64,000 nt of DNA from Vibrio nitrifigilis (GTDB lineage Bacteria > Pseudomonadota > Gammaproteobacteria > Enterobacterales > Vibrionaceae): positions 186,001 to 250,000 of the forward strand of contig NZ_JADPMR010000003.1 of the NCBI RefSeq assembly GCF_015686695.1, in the 5' to 3' direction. Under the pieces are notes generated by a model. That model was not told the DNA's origin and ran no database searches. It saw only the letters and a list, made by a program, of their open reading frames with translations. Shown here in pieces: positions 44,591-53,402 of the stretch (within the stretch, counting starts at the first letter, position 1; every line of letters starts with the position of its first letter). The translations under genes and the position numbers were made by a program.

Positions 44591-44603
44591 CAGTTCTAGG
44601 TGA
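44591..44603 (+). promoter_or_regulatory. Qrr small-RNA pairing site in the aphA leader
   Basis: CAGTTCTAGGTGA is complementary to the conserved Qrr core UCACCUAG-CC-AACUG: 8 bp, a 2-nt bulge in Qrr, then 5 bp. It lies about 140 nt before the aphA start. In V. harveyi and V. cholerae Qrr RNAs activate aphA translation by pairing with its leader. The Qrr sequence is from memory; the match is direct. Confidence 0.65.
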
Positions 44604-44743
44604 TTAACGGCTTTAAAGGTGGCAAAAATAGCACAGCAGTATCGTGCTCGAGGCTGCTTAAACTACAAATAATGAGTGCCATTAGAAGCACGGCTTGAGT
44701 TTAAGCTGAACATTTAAAGTTGATTAACACTTGGATTAAACAC

Positions 44744-45283
44744 ATGTCATTACCACACGTTATCCTTACTGTTCTAAGTACTCGTGATGCTACGGGATAC
44801 GATATTACTAAAGAATTCTCGGCAAGCATCGGTTATTTTTGGAAAGCGAGTCACCAACAAGTCTATCGCGAGCTCAACAAAATGGGTCAAAATGGCCTAG
44901 TTACTTGCGTATTAGAACCACAAGAAGGCAAACCAGACCGTAAAGTCTACTCGATCACAGATGCTGGTCGCAGTGCACTAGGCGAATGGTTTGATCAACC
45001 AACCGCACACCCAACAGTTCGCGATGAGTTTAGCGCAAAACTGATGGCTTGTGCAGTACAACCATCGGCTCCGTTCCGTCTACAACTAGCAGACCTGATC
45101 GAAGAGTCTAAGAAACTGGTTCAACATTATCATGATATTGAAACAGCTTACTACTCTAACCCAGCCGAACTGGATACGACTCAACGTCTAGAACGTTTAA
45201 CACTTCGTCGTAATCTATTGGTTCGCCAAGCTTGGATTGCTTGGGCAGAAGAAGTGCTTGTAGAACTAGAAGCACTTGCATAA
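44744..45283 (+). CDS. aphA: AphA, PadR-family low-cell-density quorum-sensing regulator
   Basis: The 179-residue protein starts MSLPHVILTVLSTRDATGYD, matching Vibrio AphA almost residue for residue. An upstream ATG at 44720 would add eight residues and is not used. The PadR winged-helix domain (about 1-100) has KEFSASIGYFWKASHQQVYREL; the C-terminal part (about 105-179) forms the antiparallel coiled-coil dimer. AphA is the master regulator at low cell density. In V. cholerae it activates virulence genes with AphB, and in vibrios generally it represses luxR-type genes. It is flanked by a Qrr-pairing leader and a strong terminator. Confidence 0.95.
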   Translation: MSLPHVILTVLSTRDATGYDITKEFSASIGYFWKASHQQVYRELNKMGQNGLVTCVLEPQEGKPDRKVYSITDAGRSALGEWFDQPTAHPTVRDEFSAKLMACAVQPSAPFRLQLADLIEESKKLVQHYHDIETAYYSNPAELDTTQRLERLTLRRNLLVRQAWIAWAEEVLVELEALA

Positions 45284-45313
45284 ACGTTCGTTAACACTGT
45301 GACCTTAATGAAC

Positions 45314-45346
45314 AAAAAAAGGATGATGGCAACATCATCCTTTTTT
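45314..45346. terminator. Bidirectional terminator between aphA and cysE
   Basis: The stem GGATGATG/CATCATCC (loop GCAA, a stable tetraloop) is flanked by seven As and six Ts, so it ends transcription in both directions for the convergent genes. Confidence 0.92.
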
Positions 45347-45377
45347 AATGCGTAAATGGTACAAAGACACGATGTCT

Positions 45378-46199
45378 TTAGATTCCATCACCATACATAA
45401 AGTTTTGCGCACGGCCGTTAAATTGTTGATCCATATCGAGAGAAGGTTTAGCAGAAGTTGGGCGCCCAACCACTTTAGCGGGAACACCGGCTACGGTTGT
45501 ATGAGCAGGGACAGGTTGCAGAACAACAGAACCAGAGCCAATTTTAGCCCCTTCACCCACTTCGATATTACCCAGAATCTTAGCACCAGCACCAATCATG
45601 ACGCCTTCGCCAATTTTAGGGTGGCGGTCACCACTTTCTTTACCAGTACCACCTAAAGTAACATCTTGCAGGATTGATACATCATCACCAACTACCGCAG
45701 TCTCACCAATAACAATACCAGTCGCATGGTCAAGCATGATGCCACAACCAATTTTTGCTGCAGGGTGAATATCCACTTGGCATGCAACCGAGATTTGGTT
45801 TTGGAAATAGTTAGCCAATGCGACGCGGCCTTGTTTCCATAGCCAATTAGCCACACGATAACCTTGTAGTGCGTGGTAGCCTTTAAGGTACAGCAGCGGA
45901 ATAGAATACATCGAAACTGCAGGGTCACGGTTAACGGTTGCACAAATGTCACAAGCTGCCGACTCTGCGATCTTACAGTCAGCTTCATACGCTTCTTCGA
46001 TCACTTCCCTAACTGCCATTGCGGGCATAGAGGGCGTATTAAGGCGATTGGCAAGAATGTAGCTCAACGCGGATTTTAGGCTATCATGCTTAATAATCGT
46101 GGCGTGATAGAAACTCGCGAGCATTGGCTCTTGTTCTGATTGTTCACGCGCTTCTTTAACGATTGTTTGCCAGACTTTAGTTTGTGCACACTGCTTCAT
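45378..46199 (-). CDS. cysE: Serine O-acetyltransferase
   Basis: The enzyme acetylates serine with acetyl-CoA, the first step of cysteine synthesis. The protein has 273 residues: an N-terminal helical domain (EQEPMLASFYHATI) and a left-handed beta helix of hexapeptide repeats (IGCGIMLDHATGIVIGETAVVGDDVSI region). The active-site His-Asp pair is in LDHATG. The C-terminal tail (YGDGI) ends in Ile, as in the tails that dock into CysK to form cysteine synthase. It follows gpsA and secB on the minus strand, the usual order. Confidence 0.95.
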   Translation of the reverse strand: MKQCAQTKVWQTIVKEAREQSEQEPMLASFYHATIIKHDSLKSALSYILANRLNTPSMPAMAVREVIEEAYEADCKIAESAACDICATVNRDPAVSMYSIPLLYLKGYHALQGYRVANWLWKQGRVALANYFQNQISVACQVDIHPAAKIGCGIMLDHATGIVIGETAVVGDDVSILQDVTLGGTGKESGDRHPKIGEGVMIGAGAKILGNIEVGEGAKIGSGSVVLQPVPAHTTVAGVPAKVVGRPTSAKPSLDMDQQFNGRAQNFMYGDGI

Positions 46200-46285
46200 T
46201 ACTTTATTACTCTGTCTTCGGCTGCGAGGTTCAATGATGGATAATTAAGCGATGGTATCCATTTTCACCGCTCAATGTCTACTAA

Positions 46286-47320
46286 TTATCGCTCTGCTTT
46301 TTTATCACGCGCGAGCAGATCTTGCGCGGCGAGTCTGGCATCTTTGTCCTTATATAAAACTTGGTAAATCTGTTCCACAATTGGCATTTCAACACCGATA
46401 CGTTGTGATAACAGCCAGACCTCTTTCGTATTTCTATACCCTTCAACCACTTGCCCTATTTCTTCTTGAGCAGTGTTGACGTTTTTCCCTTGGCCAAGAG
46501 CCAGGCCAAAGCGGCGATTTCGCGATTGGTTATCGGTACAAGTTAATACCAGATCCCCCAAACCAGCCATCCCCATAAAGGTTTCTGGTTGCGCGCCTAA
46601 AGCAGCCCCTAACCGACACATTTCCGCTAGACCGCGAGTAATCAGTGCAGTACGAGCATTCGCGCCGAACCCAATGCCGTCTGACATTCCAGCACCAATA
46701 GCAATGACATTTTTTACTGCGCCGCCAAGTTGCATACCAATAAAGTCATCATTGGCGTAAACACGAAATGATTTACTGCAATGGATTTTATCTTGCAGAT
46801 CTTGAACAAATTGAGCATCAGGAGAGGCGACCGAAATCGCTGTTGGCATCCCCATCGCAAGCTCTTTTGCGAATGTAGGACCAGACAACACCGCGAGAGA
46901 GTGCTCTTTACCCAACACATCAAACACTACTTCTTGCAATAAACGTCCTGTATTAGGCTCCAAGCCTTTGGTCGCCCAACAGAGTCGAGAATCGCTTCGT
47001 AAAAAAGGTTTAATGTTATTAAGAACTATGCCAAAGACATGGCTAGGAACAACAATAAGGAGATCTTGGCTCGCTTGAACTGCTTTTTCCAAATCAGATT
47101 CAATAATTAAAGATTCAGGAAAATCAGCATCGGGAAGAAAAGCTCTATTGGCGCGATCGTGCTCGAGTTGAGCCATGTGATCTGGTTGATGCCCCCACAA
47201 TACGACATTTTCACCATTGCGCGCGAGTGAGATAGCCAAAGCGGTACCATAAGACCCCGCGCCAATGACGGTCATCGAGATCGGTTTACCATATGGATTG
47301 TTCACATCTGCATGTTTCAT
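46286..47320 (-). CDS. gpsA: Glycerol-3-phosphate dehydrogenase [NAD(P)+]
   Basis: The enzyme reduces dihydroxyacetone phosphate to sn-glycerol 3-phosphate for phospholipid synthesis. The protein has 344 residues with an N-terminal Rossmann motif VIGAGSYGTALAI (about residues 19-31), the SGPTFAKE segment, the catalytic Lys in GGAVKNVIAIGAG and NARTALITRGL. The first twelve or so residues before the Rossmann strand are a slightly longer leader than in E. coli. It lies between secB and cysE. Confidence 0.95.
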   Translation of the reverse strand: MKHADVNNPYGKPISMTVIGAGSYGTALAISLARNGENVVLWGHQPDHMAQLEHDRANRAFLPDADFPESLIIESDLEKAVQASQDLLIVVPSHVFGIVLNNIKPFLRSDSRLCWATKGLEPNTGRLLQEVVFDVLGKEHSLAVLSGPTFAKELAMGMPTAISVASPDAQFVQDLQDKIHCSKSFRVYANDDFIGMQLGGAVKNVIAIGAGMSDGIGFGANARTALITRGLAEMCRLGAALGAQPETFMGMAGLGDLVLTCTDNQSRNRRFGLALGQGKNVNTAQEEIGQVVEGYRNTKEVWLLSQRIGVEMPIVEQIYQVLYKDKDARLAAQDLLARDKKAER

Positions 47321-47360
47321 GTTGTAGGCCTGATGGGTAGGATTTCATTCTATTTTAAAC

Positions 47361-47408
47361 AAAAAAATGCACATCGCATCGGGTTTATTCGAAAGCTTTG
47401 TGCATTTT
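47361..47408 (-). terminator. Possible terminator of secB
   Basis: A 9-bp stem (AAAATGCAC/GTGCATTTT) with a 27-base loop has an A-run on its left, a U-tract in the secB direction. The large loop lowers confidence. Confidence 0.5.
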
Positions 47409-47450
47409 ATACGATTTAAACATCACCACTTAACGTAGCGAAGCTCAAAC

Positions 47451-47909
47451 TTATGCGTCGATTTTAACGCCTTGTTCTTCTGCTTGCTGTTGTAGGTAGT
47501 TCATGAACAGCGCATCGAAGTTAACTGGAGCAAGGTTAAGTTGTGGGAACGTGCCTTTCACAACTAAGCTTGAAATAGTTTCACGAGCGTATGGGAATAG
47601 GATGTTTGGACAGAACGCACCAAGGCAATGTGCTAACTGACCTTCTTCCATGTTTTCTGCGGTGAAGATACCTGCTTGTTGCACTTCACATAAGAACGCT
47701 GTGTCTTCTTCGTTTTTCACAGTCACGGTCAGACGTAACACAACTTCATAAGTCGCTTCACCTAGTTCACGGCTTTGAGTATCGAGATCCAATTTAACAT
47801 CTGGATTCCAATCTTTTTGGAAGATAGCCGGTGAGTTAGGCGTTTCAAAAGAAACGTCTTTTAAGAAAATACGTTGAATAGTGAAGTTTTGTTGTGCTTC
47901 TTCAGCCAT
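47451..47909 (-). CDS. secB: SecB, protein-export chaperone
   Basis: A 152-residue cytoplasmic tetrameric chaperone that keeps precursors unfolded and passes them to SecA. The family signatures FTIQRIFLKDVSFETPNSP, AYLCEVQQ-like AFLCEVQQAGIF and CPNILFPYARETISS are all present, with an acidic SecA-binding surface. It is followed on the minus strand by gpsA, as in E. coli. A rhodanese gene precedes it. Confidence 0.96.
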   Translation of the reverse strand: MAEEAQQNFTIQRIFLKDVSFETPNSPAIFQKDWNPDVKLDLDTQSRELGEATYEVVLRLTVTVKNEEDTAFLCEVQQAGIFTAENMEEGQLAHCLGAFCPNILFPYARETISSLVVKGTFPQLNLAPVNFDALFMNYLQQQAEEQGVKIDA

Positions 47910-48030
47910 GGTTTTGTCCTTAATACTGATAAATTCGGGTCAAGTAATATGCTCAGAGAGTACTTGAGAGCAGATAAAATCACTAAATATCACCAAGAAT
48001 ACGTGGGAAATATCACATCTCTACTCGTAA

Positions 48031-48051
48031 AACGCTGGCTTTTTCGCCAGC
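48031..48051 (-). terminator. Possible terminator of the rhodanese gene
   Basis: The stem GCTGGC/GCCAGC with a 6-base loop is followed in the minus direction by GTTTTA, a short U-tract. Confidence 0.5.
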
Positions 48052-48077
48052 ACGCTCATCAATGAGCACATCACGCG

Positions 48078-48539
48078 TTACTTTTTACCACGAACAAGTG
48101 GCAAATTTGCTTCATTCCAGGAAATTAGGCCGTTTTTCAGTACAGAAACTTTTTCAAAGCCAGCTTTTGCCAGTAATTCTGCAGATTCACGCGCGGTCTG
48201 ACCTGTTTTGCATACGACAATAATTGGGTCAGATTTATGACTTTCAAGGGCAGAGAAGTTACCACCTTTAATATCTGATGGTAAAACGTGACGAGCCCCC
48301 GTAATGTGACCACGTTTAAACTCTTCTTGGCTACGGATATCAACAACGACACCGCCTTCTTTATTCGTTAGAAAAGTCAGCTCAGAAGGAGAAATTACTT
48401 TTGCTGATGTAGTCGATGACTTGTAAAAATTAACGATCAAAGCAACAACTAGACCTACCCAAACGATGGATAGAAGCATGTGTTGATGTATAAATTCTAT
48501 GTACTGGTCCATATCCTGTGCTCTAGCAATGGTGTTCAA
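48078..48539 (-). CDS. yibN: Membrane-anchored rhodanese-like protein (YibN type)
   Basis: The protein has 153 residues. An N-terminal transmembrane helix (about 16-36, HMLLSIVWVGLVVALIVNFY) is followed by a single rhodanese domain with VVDIRSQEEFKRGHITGARH and the active-site loop VCKTGQTARESA, whose Cys is the persulfide carrier. The neighbours secB and gpsA match the E. coli yibN context. Sulfur transfer is the family activity; the partner is unknown. Confidence 0.88.
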   Translation of the reverse strand: MNTIARAQDMDQYIEFIHQHMLLSIVWVGLVVALIVNFYKSSTTSAKVISPSELTFLTNKEGGVVVDIRSQEEFKRGHITGARHVLPSDIKGGNFSALESHKSDPIIVVCKTGQTARESAELLAKAGFEKVSVLKNGLISWNEANLPLVRGKK

Positions 48540-48640
48540 AAACAGACAAGGAGTATAGCGAGGTTGCTAGCTTGACGCGAGCGCTTACCACTCATAAACC
48601 TTGCCTTCTTTTCGCTTTATGATCTCAAACTGAGATTTCA

Positions 48641-49624
48641 CTAAGCTCTTGGGAAAGGAAATGCAGTGACTTTATCAATATGATCTTCGCCTAACGCCAA
48701 CATTATCAATCGATCAATGCCAAGAGCGACACCCGCGCATGCTGGCAATCCTGCCTCTAACGCCGCAATCAAATGGTAATCAATCGGCTGGGATGTTAGC
48801 CCCATTTGCAGACGTTTTTGATTGTCTTGTTCAAATCGCAATAACTGCTCTTGAGCATTATCGAGTTCATGAAATCCATTCGCTAATTCGATCCCTTTGA
48901 AATACACCTCGAAACGATCAGCGACCCGCGGATCCTGCACATTTATTTTGGCTAATGCTGCCTGTGACGCGGGGAAATCATACACAAATGCAGGAACAGT
49001 TTGACCGATGTTGCCTTCTACACCAACGCTAAATAGCAGTTGTAATAAGGTATCCCGATCCTCTTCCGCGTCGGCGATATCACTTAAACCCAATTGAGAT
49101 GCAGCTTGCTTCAACTCAGCCATACTGCCTTCTAATGGGCAAACGCCTAAGTGCACCTGGAATGCTTGTTGGTAGGTAAAACGCTCAGCGCGACCAACAT
49201 TAAGAACGAGCTGGAGTAAGTCATCCATTTCATCCATGAGTTGGTAGTGATTAAACCCAACTCGATACCATTCCAACATCGAAAATTCCGGATTATGAAA
49301 ACGGCCATTTTCTTCATTACGAAATGCTTTACCAATTTGATAAATGGAACCGCTTCCTGCCGCTAACAACCGTTTCATATGAAATTCGGGACTAGTCATC
49401 AAATATAATGTTCTACCATCCGCATACCCTGGCCCGACAAATTGGGTGGTAAACGTCTGCAAATGTATATCAGTCACAGTCGCATGACTCATGGCTGGAG
49501 TTTCAACTTCCAAAACCTCTCTTTCTGCAAAGAAACAGCGAATTGAATGTAATACCTTAGATCTGTGCTTCAGTTTTTCTATTGAAGCTGTTGGTTTCCA
49601 ATCCTTTTCATTTAACTGATGCAT
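48641..49624 (-). CDS. epmA: EpmA, elongation factor P (R)-beta-lysine ligase
   Basis: A 327-residue paralogue of the class II lysyl-tRNA synthetase catalytic domain, without the anticodon-binding domain. It attaches (R)-beta-lysine to Lys34 of EF-P. Visible class II motifs are motif 2 (FRNEENGRFHNPEFSMLEWY) and motif 3 (GVALGIDRLIMLALG), with TSPEFHMKRLLAAGSG. Its substrate EF-P and the enzyme that makes beta-lysine, EpmB, are both in this window. It diverges from frdA, as in E. coli and V. cholerae. Confidence 0.95.
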   Translation of the reverse strand: MHQLNEKDWKPTASIEKLKHRSKVLHSIRCFFAEREVLEVETPAMSHATVTDIHLQTFTTQFVGPGYADGRTLYLMTSPEFHMKRLLAAGSGSIYQIGKAFRNEENGRFHNPEFSMLEWYRVGFNHYQLMDEMDDLLQLVLNVGRAERFTYQQAFQVHLGVCPLEGSMAELKQAASQLGLSDIADAEEDRDTLLQLLFSVGVEGNIGQTVPAFVYDFPASQAALAKINVQDPRVADRFEVYFKGIELANGFHELDNAQEQLLRFEQDNQKRLQMGLTSQPIDYHLIAALEAGLPACAGVALGIDRLIMLALGEDHIDKVTAFPFPRA

Positions 49625-49941
49625 TTATAATCACTCGTTAGCTTATCTTTCATATGAAATATTATCCGTAAATCCCATTTCCCTAAATTAGAACGTGATC
49701 TAAATCATGTATTGCGTAACTTTTATGTTTCTAATTACATAACTCAGGGAAATACGTATTGGAATCAAATTTCTGCTCATATTAATTCCATACACTATGC
49801 CTACCACATAAATTTTGCGTTAGTGGAAAGTGCGTTGGCTCAATTTTCTCGAATTCTGCTTGTTCATCGCACTACGAGAAGCTGGCACTAGATTCGAGAA
49901 ACTAGCGGCCCAAATTAAAATAATTACACTGGAGGATAACT
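49625..49941. other. epmA-frdA divergent intergenic region
   Basis: The 317 AT-rich bases hold the promoters of epmA and frdA. A CRP/FNR-like dyad is present at 49695-49708, and GGAGG lies directly before the GTG start of frdA. No other structure is seen. Confidence 0.6.
49695..49708. promoter_or_regulatory. FNR/CRP-like site upstream of frdA
   Basis: GTGATCTAAATCAT fits the FNR consensus TTGAT-N4-ATCAA at 8 of 10 positions. With its flanks it also fits the CRP consensus TGTGA-N6-TCACA at 7 of 10. Fumarate reductase is typically FNR-activated, which favours FNR. It lies 234 bp before frdA, so a long leader or a role at epmA must be considered. Confidence 0.45.
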
Positions 49942-51747
49942 GTGAAAACGATCACCACAGATATCGCAGTCATCGGCGCTGGCGGCGCTGGTCTTCGTAC
50001 AGCAATCGCAGCAGCAGAAGCAAACCCAGAGTTAGAAGTAGCTCTGATCTCTAAAGTTTATCCTATGCGTTCGCATACAGTAGCAGCGGAAGGCGGCTCT
50101 GCAGCGGTAGTCAAGGATGAAGATAGCTTAGACAATCACTTCAACGATACTGTCGGTGGTGGTGACTGGCTATGTGATCAGGACGTTGTCGACTATTTCG
50201 TTTCTCATTCTACCAATGAAATGATTCAAATGGAGCAATGGGGTTGTCCATGGAGCCGTAAAGAAAACGGTGAAGTGAACGTGCGCCGTTTTGGTGGTAT
50301 GAAAATCGAACGTACATGGTTCGCAGCCGATAAAACTGGCTTCCACATGCTACACACTTTGTTCCAGACTTCCATCAAATACTCCAACATTAAACGTTTC
50401 GACGAATACTTTGTTGTCGACCTCATCGTAAACGATGGCGAAATCCAAGGCCTAGTATGTATCCACATGTCCGAAGGCGAGTTGGTCGTAATCAAAGCGA
50501 AGTCCGTTGTGCTTGCAACAGGTGGAGCTGGCCGTGTTTACCACTGTAACACTAACGGCGGTATCGTAACTGGTGACGGTATGGCACTGGCTTATCGCCA
50601 CGGTGTTCCACTACGTGATATGGAATTCGTTCAATACCACCCAACAGGTCTACCTGGCACCGGTATCCTGATGACTGAAGGTTGTCGTGGTGAAGGCGGT
50701 ATTATCGTCAACAAAAATGGTTACCGTTACCTACAAGACTACGGTATGGGACCAGAAACACCAGTAGGCCAACCTAAAAACAAATATATGGAATTAGGTC
50801 CTCGCGATAAAGTGTCTCAAGCATTCTGGCATGAACAACAAAAAGGCAACACTATCGAGCACCCTCTTGGTGACGTAGTAATGCTTGATCTTCGCCACCT
50901 TGGTGAAGATTACCTACACGAACGCTTACCATTTATCTGTGAACTAGCAAAAGCATACGTTAACGTAGACCCAGCGAAAGAGCCGATTCCAATTCGCCCA
51001 ACAGTCCACTACACCATGGGTGGTATTGAAGCGAACATTGACTGTGAAACTCGTATTAAAGGTCTTTACGCTGTCGGTGAATGTGCATCTTCAGGTCTAC
51101 ACGGTGCAAACCGCCTAGGTTCTAACTCACTCGCTGAATTCGTTGTATTTGGCCATGTTGCTGGCGAAAACGCCGTGAAACATGCTGAAAGCTTTGCAGG
51201 CTGGAACGAAGATGCAATCAAAGCTCAAGTGAAAGACGTTGAAGATCGTATCAATGCTCTAATGAACCAAGAAGGTGATGAAAACTGGGCAGATATCCGT
51301 ACTGAAATGGGTCACGCCATGGAAGCCGGTTGTGGTATCTACCGTGAAGAACACTTGATGCAAGCGACCATCGACAAATTAGCGGAACTTAAAGAACGCT
51401 ACAAACGCATCAGCATTAAAGATAAAGGCAAAGTATTCAACACCGATTTACTTTACGCAATCGAAGTGGGTTACGGCCTAGATGTTGCTGAAGCGATGGT
51501 TCACTCAGCAATCTTACGTAAAGAATCTCGTGGTGCACACCAACGCTTAGACGAAGGTTGCACAGAACGTGATGATAAAGATTACCTAAAACACTCTTTA
51601 GCATTCCGCCAAGAAGGCGCAGCACCAAGTATCGATTACAGCCCAGTGACGATCACTAAGTCACAACCTCAAGCACGTCTGTACGGTGATGCTGCAGAAA
51701 AAGCAGCGGCAGCAGCAGAGAAAGCGGCACAAGAGGAGCAAAAATAA
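49942..51747 (+). CDS. frdA: Fumarate reductase flavoprotein subunit
   Basis: The catalytic subunit (601 residues) of the quinol:fumarate reductase that passes electrons from menaquinol to fumarate in anaerobic respiration. It begins with GTG after a strong GGAGG site. The FAD site shows IGAGGAGLRTAI and the covalent-FAD histidine His45 (RSHTVAAEGG); the substrate loop has HPTGLPGTGILMTEGCRGEGG and the active-site Arg in HGANRLGSNSLAE. It overlaps frdB by one base. Confidence 0.97.
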   Translation: MKTITTDIAVIGAGGAGLRTAIAAAEANPELEVALISKVYPMRSHTVAAEGGSAAVVKDEDSLDNHFNDTVGGGDWLCDQDVVDYFVSHSTNEMIQMEQWGCPWSRKENGEVNVRRFGGMKIERTWFAADKTGFHMLHTLFQTSIKYSNIKRFDEYFVVDLIVNDGEIQGLVCIHMSEGELVVIKAKSVVLATGGAGRVYHCNTNGGIVTGDGMALAYRHGVPLRDMEFVQYHPTGLPGTGILMTEGCRGEGGIIVNKNGYRYLQDYGMGPETPVGQPKNKYMELGPRDKVSQAFWHEQQKGNTIEHPLGDVVMLDLRHLGEDYLHERLPFICELAKAYVNVDPAKEPIPIRPTVHYTMGGIEANIDCETRIKGLYAVGECASSGLHGANRLGSNSLAEFVVFGHVAGENAVKHAESFAGWNEDAIKAQVKDVEDRINALMNQEGDENWADIRTEMGHAMEAGCGIYREEHLMQATIDKLAELKERYKRISIKDKGKVFNTDLLYAIEVGYGLDVAEAMVHSAILRKESRGAHQRLDEGCTERDDKDYLKHSLAFRQEGAAPSIDYSPVTITKSQPQARLYGDAAEKAAAAAEKAAQEEQK

Positions 51748-52487
51748 TGGCAGCACAACGTGTTCAAAAAGTAAAAATCCTTCGCTACGATCCGGCGACA
51801 GATAACGAACCGCACTTTCAAAGTTTTGATGTGCCATGTGATGATACAACATCGGTTCTAGATGCGCTTGGTTACATTAAAGACCATCTAGATAAAGACC
51901 TATCTTTCCGTTGGTCTTGCCGTATGGCGATCTGTGGTTCTTGCGGCATGATGATCGATAACGTGCCTAAATTGGCATGTAAAGCGTTCTTACGTGATTA
52001 TCCAAATGGTCTCACTATCGAACCATTAGCGAATTTCCCTATCGAGAAAGACTTGATTGTCGATATGACTCCGTTCATTGAGCGTCTAGAAGCAATCAAA
52101 CCATATATCTTAGGTAACGATCGTAAACCGGAAGACGGTACTAACTTGCAAACTCCAGAAGAGATGGCTCGTTACAAACAGTTTGCTGGTTGTATCAACT
52201 GTGGTCTTTGCTACGCGGCATGTCCTCAGTTTGGTCTAAACCCTGATTTCCTCGGTCCTGCTGCTCTTACACTGGCGCACCGTTACAACCTAGATACTCG
52301 TGATAACGGTAAAGCAGAACGTATGAAACTGATTAACGGTGAAAACGGCGCTTGGGGTTGTACCTTCGTCGGTTACTGTTCAGAAGTTTGTCCTAAACAC
52401 GTTGACCCAGCAGCAGCGGTTAACCAAGGCAAAGTGGAATCAACTAAAGATTTCATGATTGCAATGTTGAAACCTCAGGAGGCCTAA
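51747..52487 (+). CDS. frdB: Fumarate reductase iron-sulfur subunit
   Basis: A 246-residue electron-transfer subunit. A [2Fe-2S] domain carries CRMAICGSCGMMI and a later Cys. The C-terminal ferredoxin domain has CINCGLCYAACP and CTFVGYCSEVCPKHVDP, for the [4Fe-4S] and [3Fe-4S] clusters. Its ATG overlaps the frdA stop codon by one base, and it is followed by frdC after 2 bp. Confidence 0.97.
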   Translation: MAAQRVQKVKILRYDPATDNEPHFQSFDVPCDDTTSVLDALGYIKDHLDKDLSFRWSCRMAICGSCGMMIDNVPKLACKAFLRDYPNGLTIEPLANFPIEKDLIVDMTPFIERLEAIKPYILGNDRKPEDGTNLQTPEEMARYKQFAGCINCGLCYAACPQFGLNPDFLGPAALTLAHRYNLDTRDNGKAERMKLINGENGAWGCTFVGYCSEVCPKHVDPAAAVNQGKVESTKDFMIAMLKPQEA

Positions 52488-52489
52488 GG

Positions 52490-52873
52490 ATGAGTAACCG
52501 TAAACCCTATGTCCGCGAAATGAAACGCACTTGGTGGAAGGATCATCCTTTCTACCGTTTCTACATGGTTCGTGAAGGGACTGTGTTACCACTAATTCTA
52601 TTCACTCTTTTCATTACCATCGGTTTAGGTGCATTAGTGAAAGGTCCTGAAGCTTGGAACAACTGGTTGCACTTTATGGCAAACCCAATTGTGATTGCGA
52701 TTAATATCGTAGCCTTAGCTGGTAGCCTATTCCACGCCTTCACTTACTTCAACATGATGCCTCAAGTTGTGCCTATTCGTGTTGGCGGCAAATTACTCGA
52801 CAAGAAAATCATCGTTCTTAGTCAGTGGGCCGTTGTTGCTGTTATTTCATTAATCGTATTGTTTATCGTGTAA
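52490..52873 (+). CDS. frdC: Fumarate reductase membrane anchor subunit C
   Basis: A 127-residue integral membrane subunit with three hydrophobic helices (about 30-50, 65-87, 107-127). With FrdD it anchors FrdAB and forms the quinol site. The N-terminal RKPYVREMKRTWWKDHPFYR is typical of the family. AGGAGG lies just upstream. Confidence 0.95.
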   Translation: MSNRKPYVREMKRTWWKDHPFYRFYMVREGTVLPLILFTLFITIGLGALVKGPEAWNNWLHFMANPIVIAINIVALAGSLFHAFTYFNMMPQVVPIRVGGKLLDKKIIVLSQWAVVAVISLIVLFIV

Positions 52874-52883
52874 GGAGCTCATC

Positions 52884-53249
52884 GTGATTAATACTCATCC
52901 AAAACGTTCAGATGAACCGGTATGGTGGAGTCTCTTTGGCGCTGGCGGTACTTGGTTCGCAATGATTACACCAGTGACTATCTTAGTTCTGGGTATTCTT
53001 GCTCCGTTAGGCTTTCTAGATGCTGATGCTTTGAGTTACGACCGTGTTGTCGGTTTTGCGACCAACATTATTGGTGCGCTGATTATCATAGCGAGCATTG
53101 CCTTACCGATGTGGCATGCTATGCACCGTGTACACCACGGTATGCATGACCTTAAATTCCACACAGGTACATTTGGCAAAGTACTTTGCTACTTAATTGC
53201 AACCGTATTTACTATTTTGAGTATTGTATTTATCTTCATGCTCTTTTAG
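52884..53249 (+). CDS. frdD: Fumarate reductase membrane anchor subunit D
   Basis: A 121-residue membrane subunit with three helices (about 17-40, 58-78, 98-120) and the family opening KRSDEPVWWSLFGAGG. It has His residues in MWHAMHRVHHGMHDLK that line the quinol site. It is the last gene of frdABCD, followed by a terminator. Confidence 0.95.
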   Translation: MINTHPKRSDEPVWWSLFGAGGTWFAMITPVTILVLGILAPLGFLDADALSYDRVVGFATNIIGALIIIASIALPMWHAMHRVHHGMHDLKFHTGTFGKVLCYLIATVFTILSIVFIFMLF

Positions 53250-53256
53250 TCTCGGT

Positions 53257-53290
53257 AAGCGCCGGTGTGGTTTCACATCGGCGCTTTATT
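53257..53290 (+). terminator. Terminator after frdD
   Basis: An 8-bp outer stem (AAGCGCCG/CGGCGCTT, 53257-53264 with 53279-53286) plus inner pairs is followed by a mixed TATTTT tract. Confidence 0.75.
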
Positions 53291-53402
53291 TTGCCCTATA
53301 GAAAACTAACTGCATAATAAAACAAATTAAATTAATAAGTTATATTGATAAACATCCCTTTGGCGTTCAATTTTTTAATATTTCAAGCTGAGGTATAGCT
53401 TA

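Larger units (their letters stand above)
44405..44743. other. Intergenic region ppc-aphA (terminator, aphA promoter and long leader)
   Basis: The 339 bp hold the ppc terminator (44434-44460) and a long region before aphA. In Vibrio aphA has a long untranslated leader and its promoter is repressed by LuxR/HapR-type regulators. Besides the Qrr-complementary site I see no clear operator. Confidence 0.6.
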
